Shown: positions 7,691-14,432, counted from the first letter of the stretch. The stretch: DNA of 14,506 bases from Nitriliruptoraceae bacterium (GCA_007120485.1 SKNP01000029.1:1-14506); one strand, 5' to 3'. The notes: generated by a model from the letters alone, not told the origin. Translations and numbers: made by a program.

Positions 7691-8844
7691 AACCGTGCCG
7701 TCGACGCTGCATCGGTCGTGGGCCGACCGCCGTGGATCGCGTCGAGCACCCGACGGCGACCGAGCGCACCGATCACCGTGCCGTCCTCGGCGACGACGCG
7801 CAGGCCCGAGCCGTCCGCCACCCCGGGGATGCAGTCGCGCAACAGCGTGTCAGCAGGGATCTCGCGTTCCGGTGATGGGCCGTCACCGGTCAGGGGCTCG
7901 GCGACGTCTCCCGCGGTGAGCACCAGCGCCCGCGGCACGTCCGCGGTGAAGTCACGGATGTAGTCGTCGGCCGGGTCCTCGAGCAGCTGCGCCGCCGTCC
8001 CGATCTGCACGGTGCGCCCGTCGCGCATCACCGCGATCCGGTCCCCGAGGCGCAGGGCCTCCCGCAGGTCGTGGGTGATGAACACCATGGTGACATCCAG
8101 CTGGCGCTGGAGCCGGACCACCTCGGTCTGCATCTCCGCGCGGATCAGCGGGTCGAGGGCGCTGAAGGGCTCGTCGAGCAGCAGGATGTCGGGTTCGTTC
8201 GCGAACGCTCGCGCGAGGCCGACCCGCTGCTTCATCCCACCGGAGAGCTCGTCGGGCCGCGAGTCGGCGAACCCGCCGAGCCCGACCAGGTCGATCAGCT
8301 CGTCGGCTCGGGCGTACCGGGTCGCGCGGTCGATCCCGGAGATCTCGAGGCCGTAGGCGACGTTGTCGCGGACCGTGCGGTTCGGCAGCAACCCGAAGTG
8401 CTGGAAGACCATGCTGACCCGGTTGCGCCGCAGGTCCCGCAGCTCCTTGTCGGAGCTGGCCAGCACGTCCCGACCGGCGAGCTCGATCCGTCCGGCGGTC
8501 GGCTCGATCAGCCGCGTCAGGCACCGCACCAGGGTCGACTTGCCGCTGCCGGAGAGCCCCATGACGACGAAGATCTCGCCCGGAGCGACCTCGAACGACA
8601 CGTCCGCCACGGCCGCGACGCACCCGGTCCGCGCCATGAGTTCGTCGCGCGGCAGGTCGGCCTCCGACGAGTTGACGATCCGCTCCGGCTTCGGTCCGAA
8701 GACCTTCCAGAGCCCCTCGCAGACGACCTTCGGCGCGGTGCCGTCCGTCGCCGTGTTCGACCCACTGGCCGGGGCGGACCCGTCCGACGCCGCGTCGGTC
8801 CCCGCATCCGACGTCGCGTCCCCTGCTCGGCCGTCCTCGCTCAC
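7687..8844 (-). CDS. proV: ProV-type ATP-binding protein of the glycine betaine/choline ABC transporter (385 aa)
   Basis: This is the ATPase that powers the fused permease. ABC motifs are intact: Walker A GLSGSGKST (96-104), Q-loop Gln148 in MVFQHFGLLP, signature LSGGMKQRV (200-208), Walker B ILLLDEPFSALD (220-231) and switch His258 in ITHDLREA. The HFGLLPNRTVRDNVAYGLE segment and the insertion before Walker A (about 50-80) are typical of the ProV/OpuAA branch. After residue 300 the tail holds one CBS-like half-motif (about 335-375), shorter than the tandem CBS pair of osmosensing OpuAA. Residues 1-38 form a low-complexity, acidic, Ala/Ser/Thr-rich extension that looks disordered. The GTG start at 8844 overlaps the dehydrogenase stop (GTGA), is preceded by GGGAGGGAG, and no other convincing start lies before the domain. 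Confidence 0.94.
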   Translation of the reverse strand: MSEDGRAGDATSDAGTDAASDGSAPASGSNTATDGTAPKVVCEGLWKVFGPKPERIVNSSEADLPRDELMARTGCVAAVADVSFEVAPGEIFVVMGLSGSGKSTLVRCLTRLIEPTAGRIELAGRDVLASSDKELRDLRRNRVSMVFQHFGLLPNRTVRDNVAYGLEISGIDRATRYARADELIDLVGLGGFADSRPDELSGGMKQRVGLARAFANEPDILLLDEPFSALDPLIRAEMQTEVVRLQRQLDVTMVFITHDLREALRLGDRIAVMRDGRTVQIGTAAQLLEDPADDYIRDFTADVPRALVLTAGDVAEPLTGDGPSPEREIPADTLLRDCIPGVADGSGLRVVAEDGTVIGALGRRRVLDAIHGGRPTTDAASTARL

Positions 8845-10322
8845 GTGCTCCCTCCCTTCCCGAACCAGTGCAGCGGCTCGGGAGCGGTGTTGTGCGCGAT
8901 GTGCTTGACCTCGGTGTACTCCTCGAGGCCGAGGTGCCCGAGTTCACGGCCGATCCCCGACGTCCCGTACCCGCCCCACGGCGCCTGCGGGAAGTAGGGG
9001 TGGAAGTCGTTGATCCACACGGTCCCGAACCGCAGCGCCTGTGACACACGCTGGGCGCGGCCGAGGTCGGAGGTGAACACCCCGGCGGCGAGCCCTGAGT
9101 CGGTGTCGTTGGCGCGAGCCAACGCGTCCGCCTCATCGGTGAACGGCTCGACGGTGAGCACCGGCCCGAACACCTCCTCACGGACGATGGTCATCTCCGG
9201 GCGGCAGTCGGTGAGGATCGTCGGCAGGTAGAAGAACCCGTCGGCCAGCGCGGAGTCGTCGGGCCGGGCACCACCGCAGCGCAGCGTCGCACCCTCTTCG
9301 ATCGCGCCGGCGACGTAGCCCTCCACCTTGGCGCGGTGGTCGGCGGAGATCAACGGGCCGGACTCCGTGGCCGGCTCGCGGCCGTTACCGAGCACGATCC
9401 GTTGCGCCCGTTCGACCAGCGCGTCCACCACCTCGTCGTGGATCGAGGCTTCGACCAGCAGCCGTGCACCAGCGGAGCAGACCTGGCCGGCGTGGAAGAA
9501 CACGGCGTTGAGCGCCTGGTCGATGGCCAGGTCACGGTCCGCGTCGGCGAACACGAGGTTGGGGTTCTTGCCACCGAGTTCCAGCGCGACGTTCTTCATG
9601 TTGCCGGCGGCGGCCCGCATCACGTGTCGGCCGGTGACGATCCCACCGGTGAACGAGACGAGGTCGACGTCCGGCGATTCCGACATGGTCGCGCCGACGG
9701 TGGGCCCGGCGCCGAGCACGAGGTTGGCCACGCCGTCGGGCAGGCCGAGGTCGGCGAGCAGCTCGAAGGTCCGGATCGTGGTCAACGGCGTCAGCTCCGA
9801 CGGCTTGACCACGATCGTGTTGCCGGCGGCCAACGCGGGCGCGAACTTCCAGGAGGCCTGCAGCAGGGGGTAGTTCCACGGGGAGATCTGGGCGCAGACC
9901 CCGACCGGCTCACGGACCACGATCGAGCGGATCCGCGGGTCGGGGGCGTCGATCACCTCACCGGCAGCCTTGTCGGCGAGACCGGCGTAATAGCGGACCA
10001 CCCCGACGATGTCGACCATGTCCTGGCGGCTCTCCTCCAGGGTCTTGCCGGTGTCGGTGGTCTCCAGTCCGGCGAGGCGCTCCGCGTCGGCTTCCATCGC
10101 GTCGGCCAGACGGAACAGCAGCTGTCCGCGTTCTGCGCCAGCACGGTGCGCCCAGTCGCTCTGGTCGAACGCCCGACGTGCGGCGGCGATCGCTGCCGCG
10201 GTGTCGTCGGCGTCCGCCTCGCTCACCGTCCGCACCACGGACGCGTCGAAGGGGTCGATGACCTCGCGTGTGGCGCCCGCTGCGGCGTCCTGCCAGGTCC
10301 CGTCGATGTACAGCTCAGGCAC
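8841..10322 (-). CDS. betB: Aldehyde dehydrogenase, probable betaine-aldehyde dehydrogenase (493 aa)
   Basis: This is an NAD(P)-dependent aldehyde dehydrogenase of typical length. Family motifs are SPWNYPLLQASWKFAPALAA (147-166; Asn150 in the oxyanion hole), GNTIVVKPSE (167-176, coenzyme binding), LVSFTGG (221-227), general base Glu248 in LELGGKNPN, catalytic Cys282 in HAGQVCSAGARLL, and EEVFGPVL (382-389). The C-terminus (GLEEYTEVKHIAHNT, then a WF near the end) resembles BADH-like enzymes. Coupling to a betaine/choline transporter by a GTGA overlap makes oxidation of betaine aldehyde to glycine betaine the best guess; an aminoaldehyde or gamma-butyrobetaine-type aldehyde substrate remains possible. 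The GTG at 10322 is chosen because GAGGAG lies six bases upstream and family N-termini begin here; the frame open to 10559 is a non-coding extension. No choline dehydrogenase or oxidase is nearby. Confidence 0.92.
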   Translation of the reverse strand: MPELYIDGTWQDAAAGATREVIDPFDASVVRTVSEADADDTAAAIAAARRAFDQSDWAHRAGAERGQLLFRLADAMEADAERLAGLETTDTGKTLEESRQDMVDIVGVVRYYAGLADKAAGEVIDAPDPRIRSIVVREPVGVCAQISPWNYPLLQASWKFAPALAAGNTIVVKPSELTPLTTIRTFELLADLGLPDGVANLVLGAGPTVGATMSESPDVDLVSFTGGIVTGRHVMRAAAGNMKNVALELGGKNPNLVFADADRDLAIDQALNAVFFHAGQVCSAGARLLVEASIHDEVVDALVERAQRIVLGNGREPATESGPLISADHRAKVEGYVAGAIEEGATLRCGGARPDDSALADGFFYLPTILTDCRPEMTIVREEVFGPVLTVEPFTDEADALARANDTDSGLAAGVFTSDLGRAQRVSQALRFGTVWINDFHPYFPQAPWGGYGTSGIGRELGHLGLEEYTEVKHIAHNTAPEPLHWFGKGGST

Positions 10323-10328
10323 GGATCG

Positions 10329-10334
10329 CTCCTC
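10329..10334 (-). promoter_or_regulatory. Shine-Dalgarno of the aldehyde dehydrogenase gene
   Basis: GAGGAG on the minus strand, six bases before the GTG at 10322. It decides this start against upstream in-frame candidates. Confidence 0.7.
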
Positions 10335-10400
10335 GCGAGGTCGGTGAAGGCTCCAGCCCAGGAACGCGGGTCCTGAGCGGTCGGTCGGCGGTCGCAGCGC

Positions 10401-10413
10401 GTCGGTGACCGAC
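10401..10413. promoter_or_regulatory. Short dyad, candidate operator for the betaine operon
   Basis: GTCGGT and ACCGAC are exact inverted repeats around one base, about 80 bp upstream of the dehydrogenase GTG. The position fits a repressor or activator site. GTCGG-like words recur just to the left (10380-10394). The binding protein is unknown; this rests only on symmetry and position. Confidence 0.3.
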
Positions 10414-10581
10414 CGGCGCGGACGCCCGATCGATACCAGCACAGCAGGTCGGGGAGCGCGAGGGGACCGCGGGAGGCGGCGTCGCGCGGGGATACGCACG
10501 CTTCCCCCGAAGACGCGCGCGTGGCGCTCCACGGAAGGGGCTCGACCCCAGCTTCGCAAGTCGGACGACGCGCAGGTTCAC

Positions 10582-10604
10582 GGACCGCACGGCGCGTGCG
10601 GACC
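10582..10604 (-). terminator. Hairpin downstream of the patatin gene, possible terminator
   Basis: Arms CCGCACG (10585-10591) and CGTGCGG (10595-10601) pair perfectly around a 3-nt loop, and the stem extends to 10 bp with one mismatch. It lies about 34 bp after the patatin stop on the minus strand. No U tract follows. Confidence 0.45.
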
Positions 10605-10637
10605 CGGACCGCCGTGGGTACCGGCCGGCGGTGCGGT

Positions 10638-11621
10638 TCAGCCGGTCGGATCCTCGGGCTGGTCGGGAACCAGGCGCCGTGCCAGCTTGGCCAGGGCGTC
10701 CGCGTGCTCGGTGACCAGGTCCTCAGCCAGACGGCGCAGCGTGGCGACGTTGTCCGCGGTGGCATCGTCGAGGTCGTCGCTTCCCACGCTCAGCCGCACC
10801 TGCCACCGGTGGTGTTCGGCGTCGTCGCCTGCCGCGCCGGACAGCTGCCGGGCGTGGTGGTCGGTGGTCTGGCTGACGCCGTCGAACACGACGTCCAGCA
10901 ACGGGCGGGCCCACCCGAGCAACCCCCACGATCGGATCCGGTCGTAGCTGAGCGATCGGGTCAACTCGCCGGTACCGAGCGAGAGGACCTGCAGGTCACC
11001 GGCCCCGTGGTCGGCCAGCGCGTCCGCGATCGCGCACATCGTCGGGTTGTTCGCGAACGTGCCACCGTCGATCAAGGTCCAGTCCTCCCCGTCGCCCGCG
11101 GTGATCCGTGCGGCGGGGAAGTAGGTCGGAGCTGCGGCGGTCGCACGTGCGACGTCGCGGATCGCGAAGTCGTACGCGGCATCGTCCCGAGCCCGGCGGC
11201 TGCGGAAGAACCACGGCACGCGCATCTCGGTCTCGTAGGCGGGGATGACGACGTCGCTCGACAGGTCCGCGAGCCGCGTCTGCCCGAGGGTCTCGTGCAG
11301 CACCTGCTCCAGCCCGGTCGCCGGGTAGCGGTTGCCGAGCATCCCACCGAGGGTGCGGGCCCGGTGGATCGCTGACCGGGAGAAGATGCGGGATCCCTGC
11401 TCCGCGTAGAGATCCGCGGCCCGGGCGGCGGTCAGCGGCGCGGTGCCGTCCGACCGGCCCGCCAGAGCGAGGGTGATGATCCCCCCGGTGGAGGTCCCGA
11501 CGATCAGGTCGAACAGTTCATGGACCGGCCGGCCGGCGTCGGCCTCGAGGTGTGCGAGGACCGTGGCGGGGATGATCCCGCGGATGCCCCCGCCGTCGAT
11601 GCTGAGGATGCGGTACGGCAC
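10638..11621 (-). CDS. Patatin-like phospholipase (327 aa)
   Basis: This is a Ser-Asp dyad lipid acyl hydrolase of the patatin family (PF01734). The oxyanion-hole motif is DGGGIRG (9-15), the nucleophile elbow is GTSTGG with Ser44, and the catalytic Asp185 lies in DGGTFANNP (185-193). The region between holds the usual patatin helices, including ARATAAAPTYFPA (159-171). The tail after about 215 is polar and helical. No signal peptide or membrane helix is visible, so it is cytosolic unless exported by a signal-less route. The GTG at 11621 has GGAGG six bases upstream. The gene follows the 439-aa gene by 102 bp, a gap holding a terminator-like hairpin and a tandem repeat. Some patatins are anti-phage effectors, but no cyclase or sensor gene accompanies this one, so ordinary phospholipid turnover is equally likely. 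Confidence 0.94.
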   Translation of the reverse strand: MPYRILSIDGGGIRGIIPATVLAHLEADAGRPVHELFDLIVGTSTGGIITLALAGRSDGTAPLTAARAADLYAEQGSRIFSRSAIHRARTLGGMLGNRYPATGLEQVLHETLGQTRLADLSSDVVIPAYETEMRVPWFFRSRRARDDAAYDFAIRDVARATAAAPTYFPAARITAGDGEDWTLIDGGTFANNPTMCAIADALADHGAGDLQVLSLGTGELTRSLSYDRIRSWGLLGWARPLLDVVFDGVSQTTDHHARQLSGAAGDDAEHHRWQVRLSVGSDDLDDATADNVATLRRLAEDLVTEHADALAKLARRLVPDQPEDPTG

Positions 11622-11661
11622 GGCTCGCCTCCGGATCGACCGCGGAGTCTGCCTCCTCCGA

Positions 11662-11726
11662 CTGGGCCGAGCTACCAGGCCGGGCTAGCGGGCTGAGCTA
11701 ACGGGCCGGGTCACCGGCCCGTGCTA
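11662..11726. repeat. Degenerate 13-bp tandem repeat, five units, overlapping a stop codon
   Basis: Plus-strand units in perfect 13-bp register are CTGGGCCGAGCTA (11662-11674), CCAGGCCGGGCTA (11675-11687), GCGGGCTGAGCTA (11688-11700), ACGGGCCGGGTCA (11701-11713) and the weaker CCGGCCCGTGCTA (11714-11726). Four units end in CTA and one in TCA. On the minus strand each unit therefore begins with a stop triplet (TAG, or TGA for the 11701-11713 unit). The 11714-11726 unit contains the TAG that ends the 439-aa gene. Confidence 0.75.
11701..11722 (-). terminator. Hairpin directly after the 439-aa gene
   Basis: ACGGGCCGG (11701-11709) and CCGGCCCGT (11714-11722) pair perfectly over 9 bp with a 4-nt GTCA loop. 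The hairpin begins one base past the stop codon read on the minus strand. It may terminate or attenuate transcription before the patatin gene; there is no U tract. Confidence 0.6.
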
Positions 11727-13043
11727 CCACGTCCGGGAGACGACCTGGTACCCGTCGTCGGGCTGCCACCCGGGGTCGGGGGTCCTCGGATCGTCGAACC
11801 CCATCGGTGTCTCGACCAGCCGATCGCCGTCGAGGTGGAGATGCATCGGCCGGACCTGCAGCTTCGGGTCCGAGGTGTTGGTCTGCTGGACGCGGTAGGC
11901 GCGGATGTCCGCCCGCCGACGACCGTCGGGGTGACTCGCGTAGGTCACCTGGTAGCGGACGAAGCCGCTCTGGTCCAGATCGTCGACCGCCTGCTTGCCC
12001 GAGGCCGCTCCTTCGAGCAGGTCGAGGCCGCTTCGGGCTCTGCCGGCCTGCCGCTGGCGAGCGGCACCCGGCGCCACCGACCGGGGCGCGTTGCCGGTGC
12101 GGTGCTGGTGGAAGGATCGCCGCACATCATCGGGGTAGTGGCTGATGCGCCGGGGGTCGACCGCGACCTGCCGTCCGCCCACCAGGAGGGTGGCCCGTTC
12201 GGGGTGGAGCAGCCCCTCGGCGAGGGCATCGCTGCGGGACATCGCGTCACGGCCCTGGTAGCTGGCCGTGGCATCCCCGGCCGCCGTGTGGAGGTGGGGG
12301 AACCCGTGCTCGTCGATCGAGAGGTTGGGAAGCAGGTCTGGACGCGGCCGGAAGTTGCTGAACCCGCCACCCAACGAGAACACCCCGAAGCGACCGAGCA
12401 AGCCGGGCGGGTCCTTCAAGCGCGTCACCCCTTCGATCCGATCGACGGTGAACCAACCGGGGTCGGTCCCGCCGAGGGTTCGCGGGTCGAGGTGTGGACG
12501 GTCCGACCGGATGGCGTGGATCGTACGATCGTCCCACTCGACCTCCGGGATGACGATGGGCCAGAGCCGGCCGTCGGGACCGAGGATCGCGCCGCCCCCG
12601 CCATAGGTGCCGGCGACGCACTCAGGTGCCCCGCCGGGCCCCCACACCAGCTCTTCCCACGTGTCGTCGTCCAACGGGATGAGCAGCCCATGCAGATCGT
12701 CCTCCTCGCGGGCGCGGATGTACTGGCGGAGACGACGGTCGAGCTTCGCCGCGGGGACGGACCGAGGCCCCAGCCGGTCGTACCCGTCGATGGCGTCGAA
12801 GGCGGCGGCGACCGCGCCGACGTGCAGGTCGACGACGAGGCAGCCGCGACCGTGGAGCACGACCTCGTCGGCGAGGTGCCCGTGATCGGCGGTGCCGTCC
12901 GGGTTGCCGTAGGCGTACGCCGAGAGGGTGTCCCCGAGCCCGCTGCCACGCAGCAGCAGCTCCACGTCGACCTCCAGCAGGTCATCGCGGTACCGGTGCA
13001 GCCGGCTCGGGCGCGCCCACACGGTGCCGCTCGGGGCCGCCAT
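11724..13043 (-). CDS. Unrecognised 439-aa protein coupled to a WXG100 gene, candidate effector
   Basis: I do not recognise this protein as a named family. Residues 1-110 look mostly helical (YRDDLLEVDVELLLRGSG, then LHVGAVAAAFDAIDGYD at 73-89). This resembles, by eye, the helical N-terminal regions of actinobacterial proteins that pair with WXG100 partners. Residues 115-255 are rich in Gly, Pro and Trp with strand-like patches (TYGGGGAILGPDGRLWPIVIP at 146-166 is the clearest). A basic polar stretch lies at 300-340, and a strand-rich tail runs to 439 (YQVTYASHPDGRR, then VRPMHLHLDGD). No signal peptide, membrane helix or known catalytic motif is visible. The ATG at 13043 shares one base with the upstream stop (TGATG), so translation is probably coupled to the WXG100 gene. 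A T7SS-type substrate or toxin is an inference from context only. Confidence 0.82.
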   Translation of the reverse strand: MAAPSGTVWARPSRLHRYRDDLLEVDVELLLRGSGLGDTLSAYAYGNPDGTADHGHLADEVVLHGRGCLVVDLHVGAVAAAFDAIDGYDRLGPRSVPAAKLDRRLRQYIRAREEDDLHGLLIPLDDDTWEELVWGPGGAPECVAGTYGGGGAILGPDGRLWPIVIPEVEWDDRTIHAIRSDRPHLDPRTLGGTDPGWFTVDRIEGVTRLKDPPGLLGRFGVFSLGGGFSNFRPRPDLLPNLSIDEHGFPHLHTAAGDATASYQGRDAMSRSDALAEGLLHPERATLLVGGRQVAVDPRRISHYPDDVRRSFHQHRTGNAPRSVAPGAARQRQAGRARSGLDLLEGAASGKQAVDDLDQSGFVRYQVTYASHPDGRRRADIRAYRVQQTNTSDPKLQVRPMHLHLDGDRLVETPMGFDDPRTPDPGWQPDDGYQVVSRTW

Positions 13044-13399
13044 CAGTGCGCCCCCGCCAGGCGTTCACGTCGCTCCGCCGCTGCCTCCGCGGCACGCTGC
13101 TCGGCGAGGCGCGCCTCCACCCGCCGCCGCTGCTCAGCCGTGGCGGCCGCCAGGTCGTCCTCGATCCGCACCGCTGCGGCACGCAGCGCCTCCACCAGGT
13201 CACCGGCCTCAGCGAGCTGCGCGCCGACGACGTCGTCGAACCACTCGCGCTGCCGACCGGTCCACCCGTCGCGGGCCTGGTCCGCGAGGTCCGCCCGCCG
13301 CTCGGCGGCCGCCTCCACCTCCGCGGCGACCGAGCGGAGCTCGCGGGCAGCCGCATGGGCCGTCGCGGTGTCGAACCGGACGTCGATCCAGATGCTCAT
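13043..13399 (-). CDS. WXG100 (ESAT-6-like) family protein (118 aa)
   Basis: This is a small, almost entirely helical protein with a WTG turn (46-48, in RDGWTGRQREWFDD) between two long Ala/Glu/Arg-rich helices (about 12-42 and 54-110). That is the helix-WXG-helix plan of ESAT-6/WXG100 proteins, which act as substrates or partners of type VII secretion. It is slightly longer than the usual 100 aa and ends in a highly charged coiled-coil-like tail (RRRVEARLAEQ at 91-101). A classic YxxxD/E export signal is not obvious. The ATG at 13399 has AGGGAGG seven bases upstream; the long frame continuing upstream runs antisense-like through the regulator gene and is rejected. The gene overlaps the 439-aa gene by one base (TGATG), so the products probably act together. 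No EccC-type ATPase is in the window. Confidence 0.82.
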   Translation of the reverse strand: MSIWIDVRFDTATAHAAARELRSVAAEVEAAAERRADLADQARDGWTGRQREWFDDVVGAQLAEAGDLVEALRAAAVRIEDDLAAATAEQRRRVEARLAEQRAAEAAAERRERLAGAH

Positions 13400-13406
13400 C
13401 CACACG

Positions 13407-13413
13407 CCTCCCT
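13407..13413 (-). promoter_or_regulatory. Shine-Dalgarno of the WXG100 gene
   Basis: AGGGAGG on the minus strand lies seven bases before the ATG at 13399. It sets this start within a much longer open frame. It directly follows the 12-bp tandem repeat. Confidence 0.7.
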
Positions 13414-13414
13414 G

Positions 13415-13450
13415 GAAGCTCGGCTGGTGGCTCGCCTGATGGCTCGCCTC
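13415..13450. repeat. 12-bp tandem repeat, three units, in the WXG100 leader
   Basis: Plus-strand units are GAAGCTCGGCTG (13415-13426), GTGGCTCGCCTG (13427-13438) and ATGGCTCGCCTC (13439-13450). The last two match at 10 of 12 positions and the first is more diverged. They lie in the 5' leader of the WXG100 gene, immediately before its ribosome-binding site. Confidence 0.65.
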
Positions 13451-13548
13451 ACGGTTGGCCGCCAGGCAAGCGCAGCCCGACCGACCCGACCGCCGGTTGT
13501 CCACAGCCGCCGGCCTGGCCCCGCTGCCCGTCCTGCGGACCCGGCGTA

Positions 13549-13566
13549 CGGCCGATCCCCCGGCCG
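13549..13566 (-). terminator. Hairpin after the IclR regulator gene, possible terminator
   Basis: Two CGGCCG arms (13549-13554 and 13561-13566) pair around a 6-nt loop, 6 bp downstream of the IclR stop on the minus strand. The stem is short and no U tract follows. Confidence 0.4.
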
Positions 13567-13572
13567 ACGCGG

Positions 13573-14427
13573 TCAGCCTCCCCGCGGCCGACCGCCCAAG
13601 CGCCGCGTCAACTCGTCCGCGATCGAACGGACCGCCTGGACCAACCGCGTCCGCGCCGGCTCGTCGTACCGCTCGGCGCGGAACGTCACCGCGACGGCAG
13701 CCTCCGGCTGCTGCAGGTGGTTGCGGGCGGCGACGGCGACGGACGCGAACCCCTCGGTGACCTCGCCTTCCTCCAGCGAGTAGCCCTGCCGCCGTTCCAC
13801 ATGGAAGCGTGCGCGCATCCCCGGCACCGAGCGCGGCCCCTGTTCGGTGCGCCGGCTGAGCCCACCGGTACGGCCGTAGATCGCGGTCACCCGGTCCGGC
13901 GGCATGTGGGCGAGCAGGCAGCGTCCGGACGCGGTCAGGTGCGCCGGCAACCGCACGCCGACCCCGGTCACCAAGGCATCCGCCCCGGGCGGCTCCTCCT
14001 CGACGAGGTAGAGCACGTCCCGCCCGTCGAGGATGCCGAGGTGGCACGTCTCGCCGGTGCGCTCGACCAACGCCGCGATGAGCGGACGCCCGAACCGCTC
14101 CAGCCCACCCTGCCGCAGGTAGGCGGAGCCGAGCTCGAACACCCCGACGCCCAGGCCGTAGCGGCGCCCCTCCGGCAGGTAGACCACGAACCGCTGCTCC
14201 ACGAGCAGCGCTAGGAGCCGGTAGGTCGAGGACCGGGGTAGGCCCAACGCGCGACCGATCGTCGGGGCAGTCACCGGCCGCGGCTGGCTGGCGAGGTAGC
14301 GCAGCACCGCGATCGTCCGGGTCGCCGCCGGCATCGCCCCGTTGCCTGGCGCGCCCCTGCTCGGCGCGGACGTTGCCCACGCCGGCCCCTCGGCCGGCTC
14401 CGGCACCACGTCCGGCGGCTCGCCCAC
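13573..14427 (-). CDS. IclR-family transcriptional regulator (284 aa)
   Basis: The protein has the two IclR domains. A winged helix-turn-helix spans about 33-95 (MPAATRTIAVLRYLAS at 32-47; recognition helix near LPRSSTYRLLALL at 63-75; wing to RRYGLG). An IclR effector-binding domain spans about 105-280 (GETCHLGILDGRDVLYL at 125-141; GVGVRLPAHLTASGRCLLAH at 155-174; RRQGYSLEEGEV at 212-223; VAVAARN at 230-236). IclR regulators bind a small metabolite as dimers or tetramers and often control neighbouring catabolic genes. The GTG at 14427 is chosen because GGGGGAGG ends five bases upstream. Alternatives are the GTG at 14442 (poorly spaced ribosome site) and the ATG at 14334. It lies over 3 kb upstream of the betaine operon on the same strand and might control that operon or an unseen gene to the right. 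Confidence 0.92.
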   Translation of the reverse strand: MGEPPDVVPEPAEGPAWATSAPSRGAPGNGAMPAATRTIAVLRYLASQPRPVTAPTIGRALGLPRSSTYRLLALLVEQRFVVYLPEGRRYGLGVGVFELGSAYLRQGGLERFGRPLIAALVERTGETCHLGILDGRDVLYLVEEEPPGADALVTGVGVRLPAHLTASGRCLLAHMPPDRVTAIYGRTGGLSRRTEQGPRSVPGMRARFHVERRQGYSLEEGEVTEGFASVAVAARNHLQQPEAAVAVTFRAERYDEPARTRLVQAVRSIADELTRRLGGRPRGG

Positions 14428-14432
14428 GTCGA

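Larger units (their letters stand above)
10323..10637 (-). promoter_or_regulatory. Upstream region of the betaine operon (315 bp without a gene)
   Basis: This gap between the patatin stop and the dehydrogenase start should contain the operon promoter. It holds a terminator-like hairpin near its right end (10582-10604), a dyad GTCGGT-G-ACCGAC (10401-10413) about 80 bp before the start codon, and a GGTATCGAT stretch around 10430-10438 on the minus strand that could be a weak -10. No matching -35 was found. Frames open across it have skewed, repetitive composition and no support as genes. Confidence 0.45.

Noticed and set aside
10638..11621. Patatin as the effector of a CBASS anti-phage system (CapV-like)
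   Set aside because: No CD-NTase, Cap2/Cap3 or HORMA gene is adjacent. The patatin motifs are general to the family.
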